Source: a virus
Length of the DNA: 21,614 nt
Reading direction: 5' to 3' (one strand)
Virus record (IMG/VR): IMGVR_UViG_3300044608_001065
Location: 1-21,614 of that record
Positions 6,895 to 13,837 of this stretch are shown here, one piece after another (position 1 is the first letter of the stretch; each line of letters starts with the position of its first letter). The notes under the pieces are model-generated. The model saw only the letters and a program-made list of their open reading frames with translations. It ran no database searches and had not been told where the DNA came from. Position numbers and translations under genes: made by a program.

Positions 6895-7251
6895 TCACTT
6901 GCGCTTACGGGGCTTGCGGGTAGTTGCGGACTTTTTGATATCAATGGCCCTGCGAACCTCGGTATAGGTCACGGGACCAGCCACCCCATCCACATCTGTG
7001 TTGACCAAGGCTTGGATCTTCTTGACCCCCTTGACGTTGATTTCGTTGGTAACGTAGTTAACAATGGCAAGAATCAAGGCAACAACAAAGCCTGTAAGAC
7101 TCACCTGATCCACCGATTCGGCCAACTTGGGATCAACCATGGCCAGCTTGCTAACCAAGGCGGCAATCCCCATGGCAATGAACGGGGTGATGACCCCTCC
7201 CATCTTGGAAACCAGAAAGGCCAGAAGCTTGTCTTTGGTTGTCGCGATCAT
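6895..7251 (-). CDS. Holin-like membrane protein with peptidoglycan-binding-like tail
   Basis: 118 residues from ATG 7251, 2 bases after the preceding stop. Two hydrophobic segments (about residues 17-36 and 52-69) suggest a small two-span inner-membrane protein. Then comes VKKIQALVNTDVDGVAGPVT, which follows the core of PG_binding_1 domains (a helix with LQ-like spacing, then DGxxGPxT), but only about half a domain in length. The C-terminus is very basic (RKPRKRK). Size, topology, charge and position before the endolysin all fit a holin or lysis regulator. The fused peptidoglycan-binding-like stretch is unusual for a classical holin and could locate the protein at the wall. The membrane call is strong; the holin role is inferred. 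Confidence 0.7.
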   Translation of the reverse strand: MIATTKDKLLAFLVSKMGGVITPFIAMGIAALVSKLAMVDPKLAESVDQVSLTGFVVALILAIVNYVTNEINVKGVKKIQALVNTDVDGVAGPVTYTEVRRAIDIKKSATTRKPRKRK

Positions 7252-7253
7252 TG

Positions 7254-7538
7254 TCAGGAATCAAGTTTAACCCGCTGAACCGCCGACTCCACAGTAAAAC
7301 GAATCAGGGATTCGGAAGCATCAATGCCATTACGGAGGGCGGCAGAGGTCAGCTTTTTAACGGCGGCTTCGCGTTTTTGCGCCCCAGTTTTACTGGTATC
7401 GGCCAACTCGCGGACGATGTCCAAGGCAAGGGGCAAGAGAGACGCCGCTGCATCCACAAAAAGCTCGCGCAGAAGGGGACCGTAGAAGGCCCAGATTTTG
7501 GAAGGAACACCAAGAAGGGTGGCGAAGAATGATTTCAT
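7254..7538 (-). CDS. Putative holin or holin-associated protein
   Basis: 94 residues from ATG 7538. Residues about 10-45 are largely hydrophobic (FFATLLGVPSKIW...FVDAAASLLPLALDIV) and could lie in or on the membrane. The C-terminal half, KREAAVKKLTSAALRNGIDA followed by ESLIRFTVESAV, is like the helical tail of the LLH-type phage holins (Gly-Ile-Asp followed by a conserved Glu-Ser-Ala-Val helix). The match is by eye and weak at the N-terminus, where a clean transmembrane helix is lacking. It sits between two other membrane-type lysis genes, which supports a lysis function. Spacing to the next gene is 2 bases. Confidence 0.55.
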   Translation of the reverse strand: MKSFFATLLGVPSKIWAFYGPLLRELFVDAAASLLPLALDIVRELADTSKTGAQKREAAVKKLTSAALRNGIDASESLIRFTVESAVQRVKLDS

Positions 7539-7553
7539 AGAAGTAAGGCTAGA

Positions 7554-7838
7554 CTAGTATCCCTTGGATTTCAAGTAATCTTCGATTCTTTTTGTCCTCT
7601 CGTCAATGCGGGCCAAAGTTTCGCTTCGGGTTTGGTTTTCTTTTTGGATAAGTTCAATCCGCGCATCTTGCTTGGCGTCATTGTTTTGGATGGATCTCAT
7701 CTGCTCTGGAAGGACAATCCACCCATTGAGGGCCGAAAAAAGCGTAACCATCAAAGCGATTCCAGCGATCAACTCGCTCATGGTTAGCTTGATTCCGCGT
7801 TCCACCCCCCTGCGTCTTTCTATGGGCTCCAAGCTCAT
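7554..7838 (-). CDS. Single-span membrane protein with coiled coil (spanin/holin accessory-like)
   Basis: 94 residues from ATG 7838, chosen over the in-frame ATG at 7844. ATG 7838 overlaps the preceding stop as ATGA (7835-7838) and lies 8 bases from a strong GGAGG (just above 7845), whereas 7844 is only about 2 bases from it. An Arg-rich cytoplasmic start (IERRRGVERGIK) leads to one membrane helix at about residues 23-44 (MSELIAGIALMVTLFSALNG), then a charged heptad-rich helix (QMRSIQNNDAKQDARIELIQ onward) to the end. The layout (N-in, one span, long coiled coil) resembles inner-membrane spanin subunits and XhlA-like lysis helpers. No lipoprotein partner gene was found nearby. Confidence 0.65.
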   Translation of the reverse strand: MSLEPIERRRGVERGIKLTMSELIAGIALMVTLFSALNGWIVLPEQMRSIQNNDAKQDARIELIQKENQTRSETLARIDERTKRIEDYLKSKGY

Positions 7839-8104
7839 AGCCATACCCTCCGCTGGTGGTTGGGGGTTACTGAATAATTTGGTGCGGGATTTGGACGCTC
7901 GTCGGTTATTCGCAAGTTGAGGTGCCAGCCGTCCAGTGGGGTGATAATGGGGTTTTCGGGGTCGGTGGCGTCCACATCGAAAAATGCGCCAATCGGATCA
8001 AGCGCATGACCTTGCCCACTCGTCTTCCAGCCTTCATCATAATAGTCGGCCAGCACGGTCTGGGCCGTCTCTTCGTCGGGAAATTTATAGAGGTAATCGG
8101 TCAT
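7835..8104 (-). CDS. Small hypothetical protein downstream of tail fibre C
   Basis: 89 residues from ATG 8104, whose first bases overlap the stop of the fibre gene (ATGA, 8101-8104). A weak AGGA lies 9 bases upstream. The sequence opens MTDYLYKFPDEETAQTVLAD, with a beta-alpha look, then Gly/Asp/Pro-rich strands (DGWHLNLRITDERP) and a basic end. It resembles small proteins often found right after a phage fibre gene, which in some phages help fibre assembly or attach to the tip. That link is positional only. No catalytic motif or membrane segment is present. Confidence 0.65.
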   Translation of the reverse strand: MTDYLYKFPDEETAQTVLADYYDEGWKTSGQGHALDPIGAFFDVDATDPENPIITPLDGWHLNLRITDERPNPAPNYSVTPNHQRRVWL

Positions 8105-10593
8105 GTCGTGATGTCCTGTAAAAGCGTGTTGGTGAGGCGCTTGGGCCAGTAGGCGATCTTGCGGATGTGGCCTGCCATGCTTCCACGGTCTGCGGTGAAT
8201 CGGCTTCCAACGCGCATGTGCGTCAGCGTGCCGAGCGTTAGTGACGTGTCAGCGGTTCCCAGAGATCCGTTAATCGCCGCTTGGGCGTCGTTTGCTGCGT
8301 AAGCTCCAGCGACCCTCATGTTCGCTCCAACAACAGACGATCCTCCGTTAACGTCCCATTGAAGGCTGGTAGTCACACCAACCCAAGCAACAGAATCGGC
8401 TGTGCCGTTTGTTCCGTTGCCAACGCCTATCCCAACGTAATTGGCACCACTGTCGTTGTCGAAGCTGACGGCCGTGCGTGGGAATGTGTTGTCCAAAGTC
8501 CTTGTCCTTGGGACAAACTCCGCAAACAACGTCCCCTCGCTTTGATTATAAAACGGCGAGATCGGCGTGACGATAGCACTATCCACTGCGCGGGTGGCCG
8601 TGCCACCTGTGGTTGGAATGTAGCTGGTTGCAAATGCGCCAAGCTCTGCCTGTGCGCCCCAAAAATACATGCCCTTGGTTGTGTCTCCTGCATATGAATT
8701 TGATGCTCCGTCTAAAAACACTAATATATAAGCATCATCAGCAGTTGCAGCTATGGTAAAAGCACATCTATACCAACCATTGGAAATTGGCTCAATAGAA
8801 GCTGATATTCCTCCGAATGGGACGGATGCCGTGACGGCAGATAAATCGAAGTCCCCATAAATTGCCCCAACTTGGATTCCAAATCTTGATCGTCCGTTAG
8901 CTTTGGCAAATACGGACATGGTTACAGTTCCCGTTGAAGGAACTACCGCCCCCCTTGATACAGCATGAAAGCCATCATCAACCGTTTCAAACACAGCGTC
9001 AGCAGTCGCTGTGCCATCTGGGGCCACAGTGTCATTGGCTGTGACGGTTGCGTTCAATTTATTCCAATACGCATTATTAAGCTCCGCACTACGCTCAAGC
9101 AGATTGGTCCGCGACTCTTCGATGAGGAGGCCCTTGGAGTTGTCATTGGGCTGGCTGATAGTGACTCCAGCAGGATTAATTCCTTGATTTTCCCACGCTG
9201 CAACAAGCCAAGGAAAAGCAGCTTCATTCTCAAATCCATCAACAATAAAATGATCTCCAGTATTTAAATCTTCCAATCTCCATATTCCGCTTGCCACGCC
9301 TTGACCAGCACCAATTTCCGCTACGCCAGCCTTGAGATAGTATGGATAGCCCGTTACTTCTCCCGAATATGTGTATTCTCCGTTATACTGTGTGTCGGAA
9401 AGCCCCGAAACAGTAATAGTTAATGGCCCGTGGTCGAAGCGGGGTTGGTCATACTTTGCCACGCCAGTGGTTGGGATATACTCCGATGCGGAATTGTTTC
9501 TCTCTAGTTGGGGGGCGGCGATGCGGAGGGTGATGTCGATGGCTCCCACGCCGTGGGCCACTTGGATGAGTGGAGATATCCGTGTTGTGGCGGCGTTGGT
9601 AACTGTTCTCGTCAATGAAAACCGAGCGCGAGTAGCGGTCAGGGATGACGTTATGTCACTTTCAGAAAACACTTGCGGCGAAAGGCTCGCTGATGCGGTG
9701 GTTTCCTCGATATACAATTTCACGGTCGCGTTGGCCGTAGAACCAGCTTGGCGATTAAGGTATGATGACAGCGTCCAAGTTTGTCCGCTTGTTGCAACTG
9801 TATCGAAAAATCCATTCGGGTGGATATTGACGAAGCCTGCTCCGCTCGCGGTTCCGCTGACCTTTAGATCAAGAAAAGCGAAACCGCCCTCACTGCCCGC
9901 CGTTACCTCGGCAGATATTCCTGCGTCCGATGGGCTGCCGCCCGCCCAAAATGTCGGCAGCACCCCGCCACTTCCAATAACCCCAGCCGTCGAACCAGCG
10001 GCTTGACTGTTACGCAACACATTGTGCGGGGCAAAACGTAGAATGCCATTGGAATCAAAGTAGGTGGCGTTGGTGTCACGGGTAAAGTTGATGGTCGGCC
10101 CGACTCCGTGGTTGAGGGTTTTTAGTCCCGCAAAGTCGCGAATGAAAGTCGGTAAATCTCGTTTGGTTGTAACACTGATAGCCGCTACTTGGTAGCGCCA
10201 CGGCCAGTCGATATAGGTGGCGAGGTTGGCGGGAACACCCGCATCTCCGCGATAGGCGGCGGCAATATGGCCTACCGCTTGCTTTTCTCCCCAGTCAATG
10301 GTTCCATTGCTCGACCCCGAAACCGCATCATAAATATCTTTCCAAACATAGTTCTTAGGCAAAGAAATATAGTCAGACTCACTACGGGGTGCCCCGACAG
10401 CCACGGCAATCTTCGCCCACAAATACTGCTCTGGAAGTGTGTAGTAGTTGGCCAGCGCCTGCGAATTGGAATAACTCGCATTGGTATAGTCGCTGGTCTG
10501 GAAAAGTTCGTTAACCAGCCACTGGGACAACATCAACCTTCGGGGCTGATCCGCCGCCGAAGCAAACACCGCATCTAAAGTAGGGAGAGCCAT
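8101..10593 (-). CDS. Tail fibre/spike C, modular receptor-binding protein
   Basis: 830 residues from ATG 10593, with GGAG 10 bases upstream. Residues 1-165 form an N-terminal, probably particle-anchoring, region with aromatic-rich helices (ANYYTLPEQYLWAK). Two copies of a beta-sandwich, carbohydrate-binding-like module follow, each closed by a YIPTTG signature (residues 370-377 and 656-663). Between them, residues 389-485 carry an extra beta domain (TITVSGLSDTQYNGEYTYSG...). The C-terminal part (about 685-815) reads like a laminin-G/concanavalin lectin fold, beginning GTLFAEFVPRT and ending in HIRKIAYWPKRL. Such proteins bind surface sugars. No hydrolase motif is visible, so it is called a binder rather than a depolymerase. 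The second module region is AT-richer than the rest, suggesting mosaic origin. Confidence 0.82.
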   Translation of the reverse strand: MALPTLDAVFASAADQPRRLMLSQWLVNELFQTSDYTNASYSNSQALANYYTLPEQYLWAKIAVAVGAPRSESDYISLPKNYVWKDIYDAVSGSSNGTIDWGEKQAVGHIAAAYRGDAGVPANLATYIDWPWRYQVAAISVTTKRDLPTFIRDFAGLKTLNHGVGPTINFTRDTNATYFDSNGILRFAPHNVLRNSQAAGSTAGVIGSGGVLPTFWAGGSPSDAGISAEVTAGSEGGFAFLDLKVSGTASGAGFVNIHPNGFFDTVATSGQTWTLSSYLNRQAGSTANATVKLYIEETTASASLSPQVFSESDITSSLTATRARFSLTRTVTNAATTRISPLIQVAHGVGAIDITLRIAAPQLERNNSASEYIPTTGVAKYDQPRFDHGPLTITVSGLSDTQYNGEYTYSGEVTGYPYYLKAGVAEIGAGQGVASGIWRLEDLNTGDHFIVDGFENEAAFPWLVAAWENQGINPAGVTISQPNDNSKGLLIEESRTNLLERSAELNNAYWNKLNATVTANDTVAPDGTATADAVFETVDDGFHAVSRGAVVPSTGTVTMSVFAKANGRSRFGIQVGAIYGDFDLSAVTASVPFGGISASIEPISNGWYRCAFTIAATADDAYILVFLDGASNSYAGDTTKGMYFWGAQAELGAFATSYIPTTGGTATRAVDSAIVTPISPFYNQSEGTLFAEFVPRTRTLDNTFPRTAVSFDNDSGANYVGIGVGNGTNGTADSVAWVGVTTSLQWDVNGGSSVVGANMRVAGAYAANDAQAAINGSLGTADTSLTLGTLTHMRVGSRFTADRGSMAGHIRKIAYWPKRLTNTLLQDITT

Positions 10594-10612
10594 AGCCTAT
10601 GGTCTCCGTCCT

Positions 10613-10861
10613 TTAGGCCATGCCCATGATTCGCTCGCCCATGCCAGCCATCGGGGAAGCACCAGCTTCCATCTCGTCAGTGGCCTCTTCTTCCATCTCG
10701 TCTTCGTCTTCGGCTTCCGCCGCAATCTCAACGCCAGCCAACATGGTAGGAATCAGTTCATCACCGTCAACACGGAAGGTAACGAGTTCCTCAAAGGTAT
10801 CGCCGTCAGCGACATCCTCTGGCAATGTGTAATTCTCGGGCAGCTTAATTTTGGTATTCAT
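10613..10861 (-). CDS. Small acidic Met-rich protein after the capsid gene
   Basis: 82 residues from ATG 10861. AGGAG lies 12 bases upstream (10874-10878), a long spacer. Residues 1-45 look folded with short strands (FEELVTFRVDGDELIPTML). The rest is a Glu/Asp/Met-rich tail (EDEDEMEEEATDEMEAG) ending MAGMGERIMGMA. It lies between the major capsid gene and fibre C. Small acidic proteins in this place are often head decoration, head-tail joining or minor scaffold helpers, but none can be recognised here. The gene is preceded by a 9-bp inverted repeat. Confidence 0.65.
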   Translation of the reverse strand: MNTKIKLPENYTLPEDVADGDTFEELVTFRVDGDELIPTMLAGVEIAAEAEDEDEMEEEATDEMEAGASPMAGMGERIMGMA

Positions 10862-10884
10862 AATAGTTATTCTCTCCTCATAGA

Positions 10885-10914
10885 GCTTGCCTTAGATTTT
10901 ACTCCAAGGCAAGC
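10885..10914 (-). terminator. 9-bp inverted repeat after capsid gene (possible terminator or mRNA-stabilising hairpin)
   Basis: GCTTGCCTT at 10885-10893 pairs perfectly with AAGGCAAGC at 10906-10914 around a 12-base loop, starting 23 bases past the capsid stop. No T-run follows on the transcript strand, so it is not a classical intrinsic terminator. It may protect the 3' end of capsid mRNA or partly attenuate transcription into the acidic-protein gene. The hairpin is seen directly; its role is inference. Confidence 0.55.
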
Positions 10915-10937
10915 CTTGATGAATAGAGACTAACTAA

Positions 10938-12200
10938 TTAGGGAACCAGATAGCCATACCCGCTCCCAGAGGCGCAAGGCACGAGGTCACCAGCCAAGCT
11001 GCAACGCAGGTGGATGATGTAGTAGCCCCACTCAGGGAAGATCTGCTTCACCGCGCAAGCCATCTTGGCCCGCCAGTAACCGCTGTTCTTGTCAGGGTTG
11101 CAGTTCTTGTCGTACTCGTTGATCCAGCGGAAGTCTCCGCGATAGTTCTGAGCATCATAGACAAGTTTGCCAACCTTGAGGTTCGGGTTCGGGACGAGCC
11201 ACTCCATCGCCTTGGGATGGAAGATAACCGTGGAGGTATACTTCGCATTCTTGTAGGCGGGGTTGACGATAGCTTTGGTGCCCTTGAAGGCCGAATCCGT
11301 GATATACGGAGCAACCTCAACCAGCGTTCCGCCAGCGCCATCATTGAAGCGTTTCGGGAACGGACGGCTGTGGAACACATAACCAGCGTAGCTCTTCTTG
11401 GGAAGAAGCATCTGACCATTGGGTCCAAGCAGATCGTTGACGCGATCACTCCAACGGATATCCATGCGGATCTCGTCGTTGAGCTTAACCAACTGCTCAA
11501 TGGTGGCGCGGTCAGACATGACATTGAAAACGGGAGAACCGTCATCGGTAACAGCATCGCCGTCATCGCCAGCGTTGTCCGCATAGAGCGTGTCGTAGAT
11601 CTGACGCAGGACGCCAGTCGTAAGAACACTCGTCGGGGCCGTAAGGTCACTGATCGTGGCCAGATCGTTGGTGATGGAACCAGTGGAACCAAGACCAGTC
11701 TGTTTGTCAAAACCAGCCTCAACACTCATCACGTTGACGTTGGAAATATAATCGTTGTCGTAACGCTTGATCCACTCGACGTTGACGTTGTCGGCCAAGA
11801 TCTTGATGTAGTTGTTGACATCGTCAATCGGGAAGGCCGAAGTGCGAACGTCTTCCAAGCAGATCCAATCCGACTCAACAGCCTGATGGCGGAGCGAAAA
11901 GTTTTTCTGATCGAAAGCGTAACCAACCTTTTTAACGGGAGCCAAACAGGCATTGTCCGAAGAGGTCGGGGTTCCGCTGATGCCAACTTCTTCCCAGCCG
12001 CTGCCAGAGGCAATCGTGCGGCGGGCAATAATGTTGGTGATCGTTTTGCCCATGTTGTCGGGGAATGCCGACTGAGTAACAAGACGAAGATAAGGATCTT
12101 TATAAAGACCCAAGCGATGGGTGCCAAGGGCAATGCGTCCAGTTTCCCTGACGAAATTGTCATTGATAGCCTCGCAAGTAGTAGCAGCTTGTGCTGACAT
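10938..12200 (-). CDS. Major capsid protein
   Basis: 420 residues from ATG 12200. It is the natural third member of the portal-scaffold-capsid run and has the expected length for a HK97-fold or P22-like head protein. The text is typical of a capsid protein: an early helix-rich arm (EAINDNFVRETGRI), a long stretch with SDRATIEQLVKLNDEIRMDI and a late domain with KAMEWLVPNPNLKVG. It has no export signal, membrane segment or enzyme motif. The leader is A-rich (AAATAGAAAGAAACTAAAACT before ATG) with no strong Shine-Dalgarno. A putative dedicated promoter and folded leader lie just upstream. The order scaffold then capsid, plus size and composition, support the call; the fold was not tested by search. 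Confidence 0.82.
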   Translation of the reverse strand: MSAQAATTCEAINDNFVRETGRIALGTHRLGLYKDPYLRLVTQSAFPDNMGKTITNIIARRTIASGSGWEEVGISGTPTSSDNACLAPVKKVGYAFDQKNFSLRHQAVESDWICLEDVRTSAFPIDDVNNYIKILADNVNVEWIKRYDNDYISNVNVMSVEAGFDKQTGLGSTGSITNDLATISDLTAPTSVLTTGVLRQIYDTLYADNAGDDGDAVTDDGSPVFNVMSDRATIEQLVKLNDEIRMDIRWSDRVNDLLGPNGQMLLPKKSYAGYVFHSRPFPKRFNDGAGGTLVEVAPYITDSAFKGTKAIVNPAYKNAKYTSTVIFHPKAMEWLVPNPNLKVGKLVYDAQNYRGDFRWINEYDKNCNPDKNSGYWRAKMACAVKQIFPEWGYYIIHLRCSLAGDLVPCASGSGYGYLVP

Positions 12201-12368
12201 AGTTTTAGTTTCTTTCTATTTGGTTTAAGGGTTAGTTTTGATTTCAGGGCATAGAATGCCCGTCTATCGGTTAAGTTCTGGGCCGCGACCAGAGATTTAC
12301 GGCTACAAATTTTGAAGGCGCTAACTCGCCAGCGAGTGTCCGCGACCAACTCGGACTTCAGTCTTGGG
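12201..12368 (-). promoter_or_regulatory. Structured 5' leader of capsid mRNA
   Basis: The non-coding stretch between scaffold and capsid is packed with hairpins on the transcript strand. They are 12338-12342/12352-12356 (GTCCG/CGGAC) and 12324-12328/12333-12337 (ACTCG/CGAGT, 4-base loop), with the adjoining pairing 12313-12316/12357-12360 (TGAA/TTCA) enclosing both as a three-way junction. Further along are 12277-12281/12289-12293 (TCTGG/CCAGA) and 12247-12252/12256-12261 (GGGCAT/ATGCCC). The 9-mer CCGCGACCA occurs twice (12283-12291 and 12340-12348), each time in a loop and stem edge. The last 46 bases before the ATG are unpaired and A-rich. No gene was found in this stretch. It could be a stabilising 5' leader or a translational regulator. 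Confidence 0.6.
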
Positions 12369-12373
12369 TGCAA

Positions 12374-12400
12374 ATTATTACATTTGCATTAAATTGTCAA
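12374..12400 (-). promoter_or_regulatory. Sigma70-type promoter for the capsid gene
   Basis: On the - strand, a perfect TTGACA (-35, 12400 to 12395) is followed after 15 bases by AATAAT (-10, 12379 to 12374), five of six matches to TATAAT. The 15-base spacer is shorter than the ideal 17. The site starts 11 bases after the scaffold stop and points at the capsid gene; the start of transcription would be near 12367. It would allow capsid protein to be made in excess of scaffold and portal. Nothing comparable was seen ahead of scaffold or portal. Confidence 0.55.
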
Positions 12401-12410
12401 TAGCAGAATT

Positions 12411-13727
12411 TTAGCGGAATATAGATTTGCCGAAATTCATTAGGCTATCGGCGTCCGCGTCATCATCATCGCTGACATCGGTCTCGGTGGCCTTGCCAAG
12501 ACTCGGAGTGGCTCCGACCAATCCTTCCAACTGAGTTTTAAGCTCTTTGATTTCGGCGTCCTTAGTCTCGCTTACTTTCTGCAACTGGGCACTATAATGG
12601 TTGATGGCGCTCTCAAGGAACGGGACTACGGATGCACGGGCCAAGATGGCGCTTCGGTCTTCGACGCTCAAGCGGTCCAGATTGGTTTCGGCGGCGTTCT
12701 TCTTGGCGCTGCGGATATGGCCATTCCACTCATCCTGTCCCTCGACTTCTTGGAGGAAGTTGTAGCGGTCTTCCAGATTAGTCCAAGTTTTGGCCGTGAA
12801 GGCTTTCTGGAGTCGCAAGTCGTTCTCAATGAATTCCTGTTCGGACTGGGCCTTGCGGGCGTTTTCGGCTTCGGCCAAGGTTTCGGCCTCCTTTTGGAAC
12901 CGATCATGGTATTGGGCCAACTCATGGTATTTGTCGGCCATTTTGACAATGGACAACTGCTCCATGCGCTTGAAGTCGCTGGTCAGGTCTTCTAGAGAGT
13001 CGATTCTCTTTCGGGCATCGGGCTCGGTGAGGGCCTGCCAGAGTTTACTGAAGTCGGCGTCATTGGCCTCCGCGATGGCCTTTAAGTCGCCCTGAAGGCC
13101 CGCCAGAGGCTTTTTGATGGATTCGACGTATTCTGGACTTCTTTCAAAGTTGGCGGTCTTTAGCTCGCGATTAAGCTCGGCAATGCGGGTTTTGTAATTT
13201 TCAAGTTCCTCTTGGAGGGATTTGACGGTCTCCCCCTCGTATTTGCCAACCTTCTCTTTGGTGGCGTCCAGTTCGGCCTTGAGGCGATCCCGCTCTTCGC
13301 GGGCTTTTTTCATTTCGCCTTTAATCTCTTTCCAGCTTGAGATGCCTTTCTCAGAATCATCACCTTCGGGCTTGTCTGCCACTTCTTTGTCTTGGAAGTG
13401 GGGGTTGAGCGGAAGATCTTCATCGGAATCTTCGGATTTTGTTTCGGCCTTCTCTGCTTGCTTCTCTGTAGCCGACTTCTTTGTGATCTCCTCTACCGCC
13501 TTGACCGCTTCTTCCTTGGTGGCCTTGGGCTTGACCTTGGGCTCCGCCTTGACGGGTTTCTCTTCTTTGGGAGCTTCCGCTTTAGGGGCCTCCTCTTTCG
13601 GCGTTTCGGCGGGTTCTGGAGTTGCTTCGACTGCGGGTACTTCATTTACTTCTTGGTTCTTGCCACCAAAGATGGTTCCAGCAAAGTCTGCTTCGCCCGT
13701 GAGGGCTGAGTTGAGGATATCGGCCAT
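12411..13727 (-). CDS. Capsid scaffold protein
   Basis: 438 residues from ATG 13727, without an evident Shine-Dalgarno. The N-terminal quarter is a low-complexity Pro/Glu/Lys/Ala linker (PEPAETPKEEAPKAEAPKEE and on). Residues about 125-330 form long charged heptad helices (EMKKAREERDRLKAELDATK onwards), and the C-terminus is acidic (DVSDDDDADAD) before LMNFGKSIFR. This is the usual make-up of a phage internal scaffold: extended, helical, charged, with a short capsid-binding end. Its position immediately upstream of the capsid gene and downstream of portal supports the call. No protease motif is seen. In the particle it would direct shell assembly and leave before or during DNA packing. Confidence 0.82.
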   Translation of the reverse strand: MADILNSALTGEADFAGTIFGGKNQEVNEVPAVEATPEPAETPKEEAPKAEAPKEEKPVKAEPKVKPKATKEEAVKAVEEITKKSATEKQAEKAETKSEDSDEDLPLNPHFQDKEVADKPEGDDSEKGISSWKEIKGEMKKAREERDRLKAELDATKEKVGKYEGETVKSLQEELENYKTRIAELNRELKTANFERSPEYVESIKKPLAGLQGDLKAIAEANDADFSKLWQALTEPDARKRIDSLEDLTSDFKRMEQLSIVKMADKYHELAQYHDRFQKEAETLAEAENARKAQSEQEFIENDLRLQKAFTAKTWTNLEDRYNFLQEVEGQDEWNGHIRSAKKNAAETNLDRLSVEDRSAILARASVVPFLESAINHYSAQLQKVSETKDAEIKELKTQLEGLVGATPSLGKATETDVSDDDDADADSLMNFGKSIFR

Positions 13728-13768
13728 AGTATGTATCGTTAATAGTTACTTGTTTGTTTGATTTAGGG

Positions 13769-13836
13769 GATCGTGGCAGGATTTTATACCTGCAACTTTG
13801 GCTTTATGGGCTTGCGTCTGATTCCGCCACACGATC
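13769..13836 (-). other. tRNA-Leu-like cloverleaf remnant
   Basis: Read on the - strand, GATCGTG (13836-13830) pairs with CACGATC (13775-13769) as a 7-bp acceptor-like stem. Immediately inside is TGGCGGAATCAGACGCA, close to the D-arm of bacterial tRNA-Leu (TGGCGGAATGGTAGACGCA) but without the GG of the loop. On the 3' side, GCAGG and CCTGC form a 5-bp T-arm-like stem around TATAAAAT in place of TTCGAAT. The middle contains CATAAAG but no pairing anticodon stem, and no CCA end is encoded. Length is 68 nt. It begins one base after the stop of the 99-residue gene. It is too degenerate to call a working tRNA; a relic or a processing signal is more likely. Confidence 0.45.
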
Positions 13837-13837
13837 A

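Noticed and set aside
6716-6898. 60-codon - strand frame with GTG start overlapping the holin-like gene stop
   Set aside because: The rival frame at 6679-6882 has an ATG with a good AGAAGG site 6 bases away; this one has none and looks like its shadow.
11010-12197. 395-codon open frame on the + strand covering nearly all of the capsid gene
   Set aside because: It is the antisense of a well-supported capsid gene; its translation is Val/Ile/Arg/Asp-rich without a plausible fold, and codon bias of the true gene explains the lack of stops.
11729-12373. 214-codon - strand frame crossing the capsid leader and first third of the capsid gene
   Set aside because: It lies in another frame of the capsid gene, is Arg/Lys/Leu/Ser-rich in a way typical of shifted frames, and its start lies in the structured leader without a ribosome site.
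13769-13836. Calling the element before scaffold a functional tRNA
   Set aside because: No pairing anticodon stem, D-loop GG missing, T-loop TTC missing and no CCA; it is reported only as tRNA-like.
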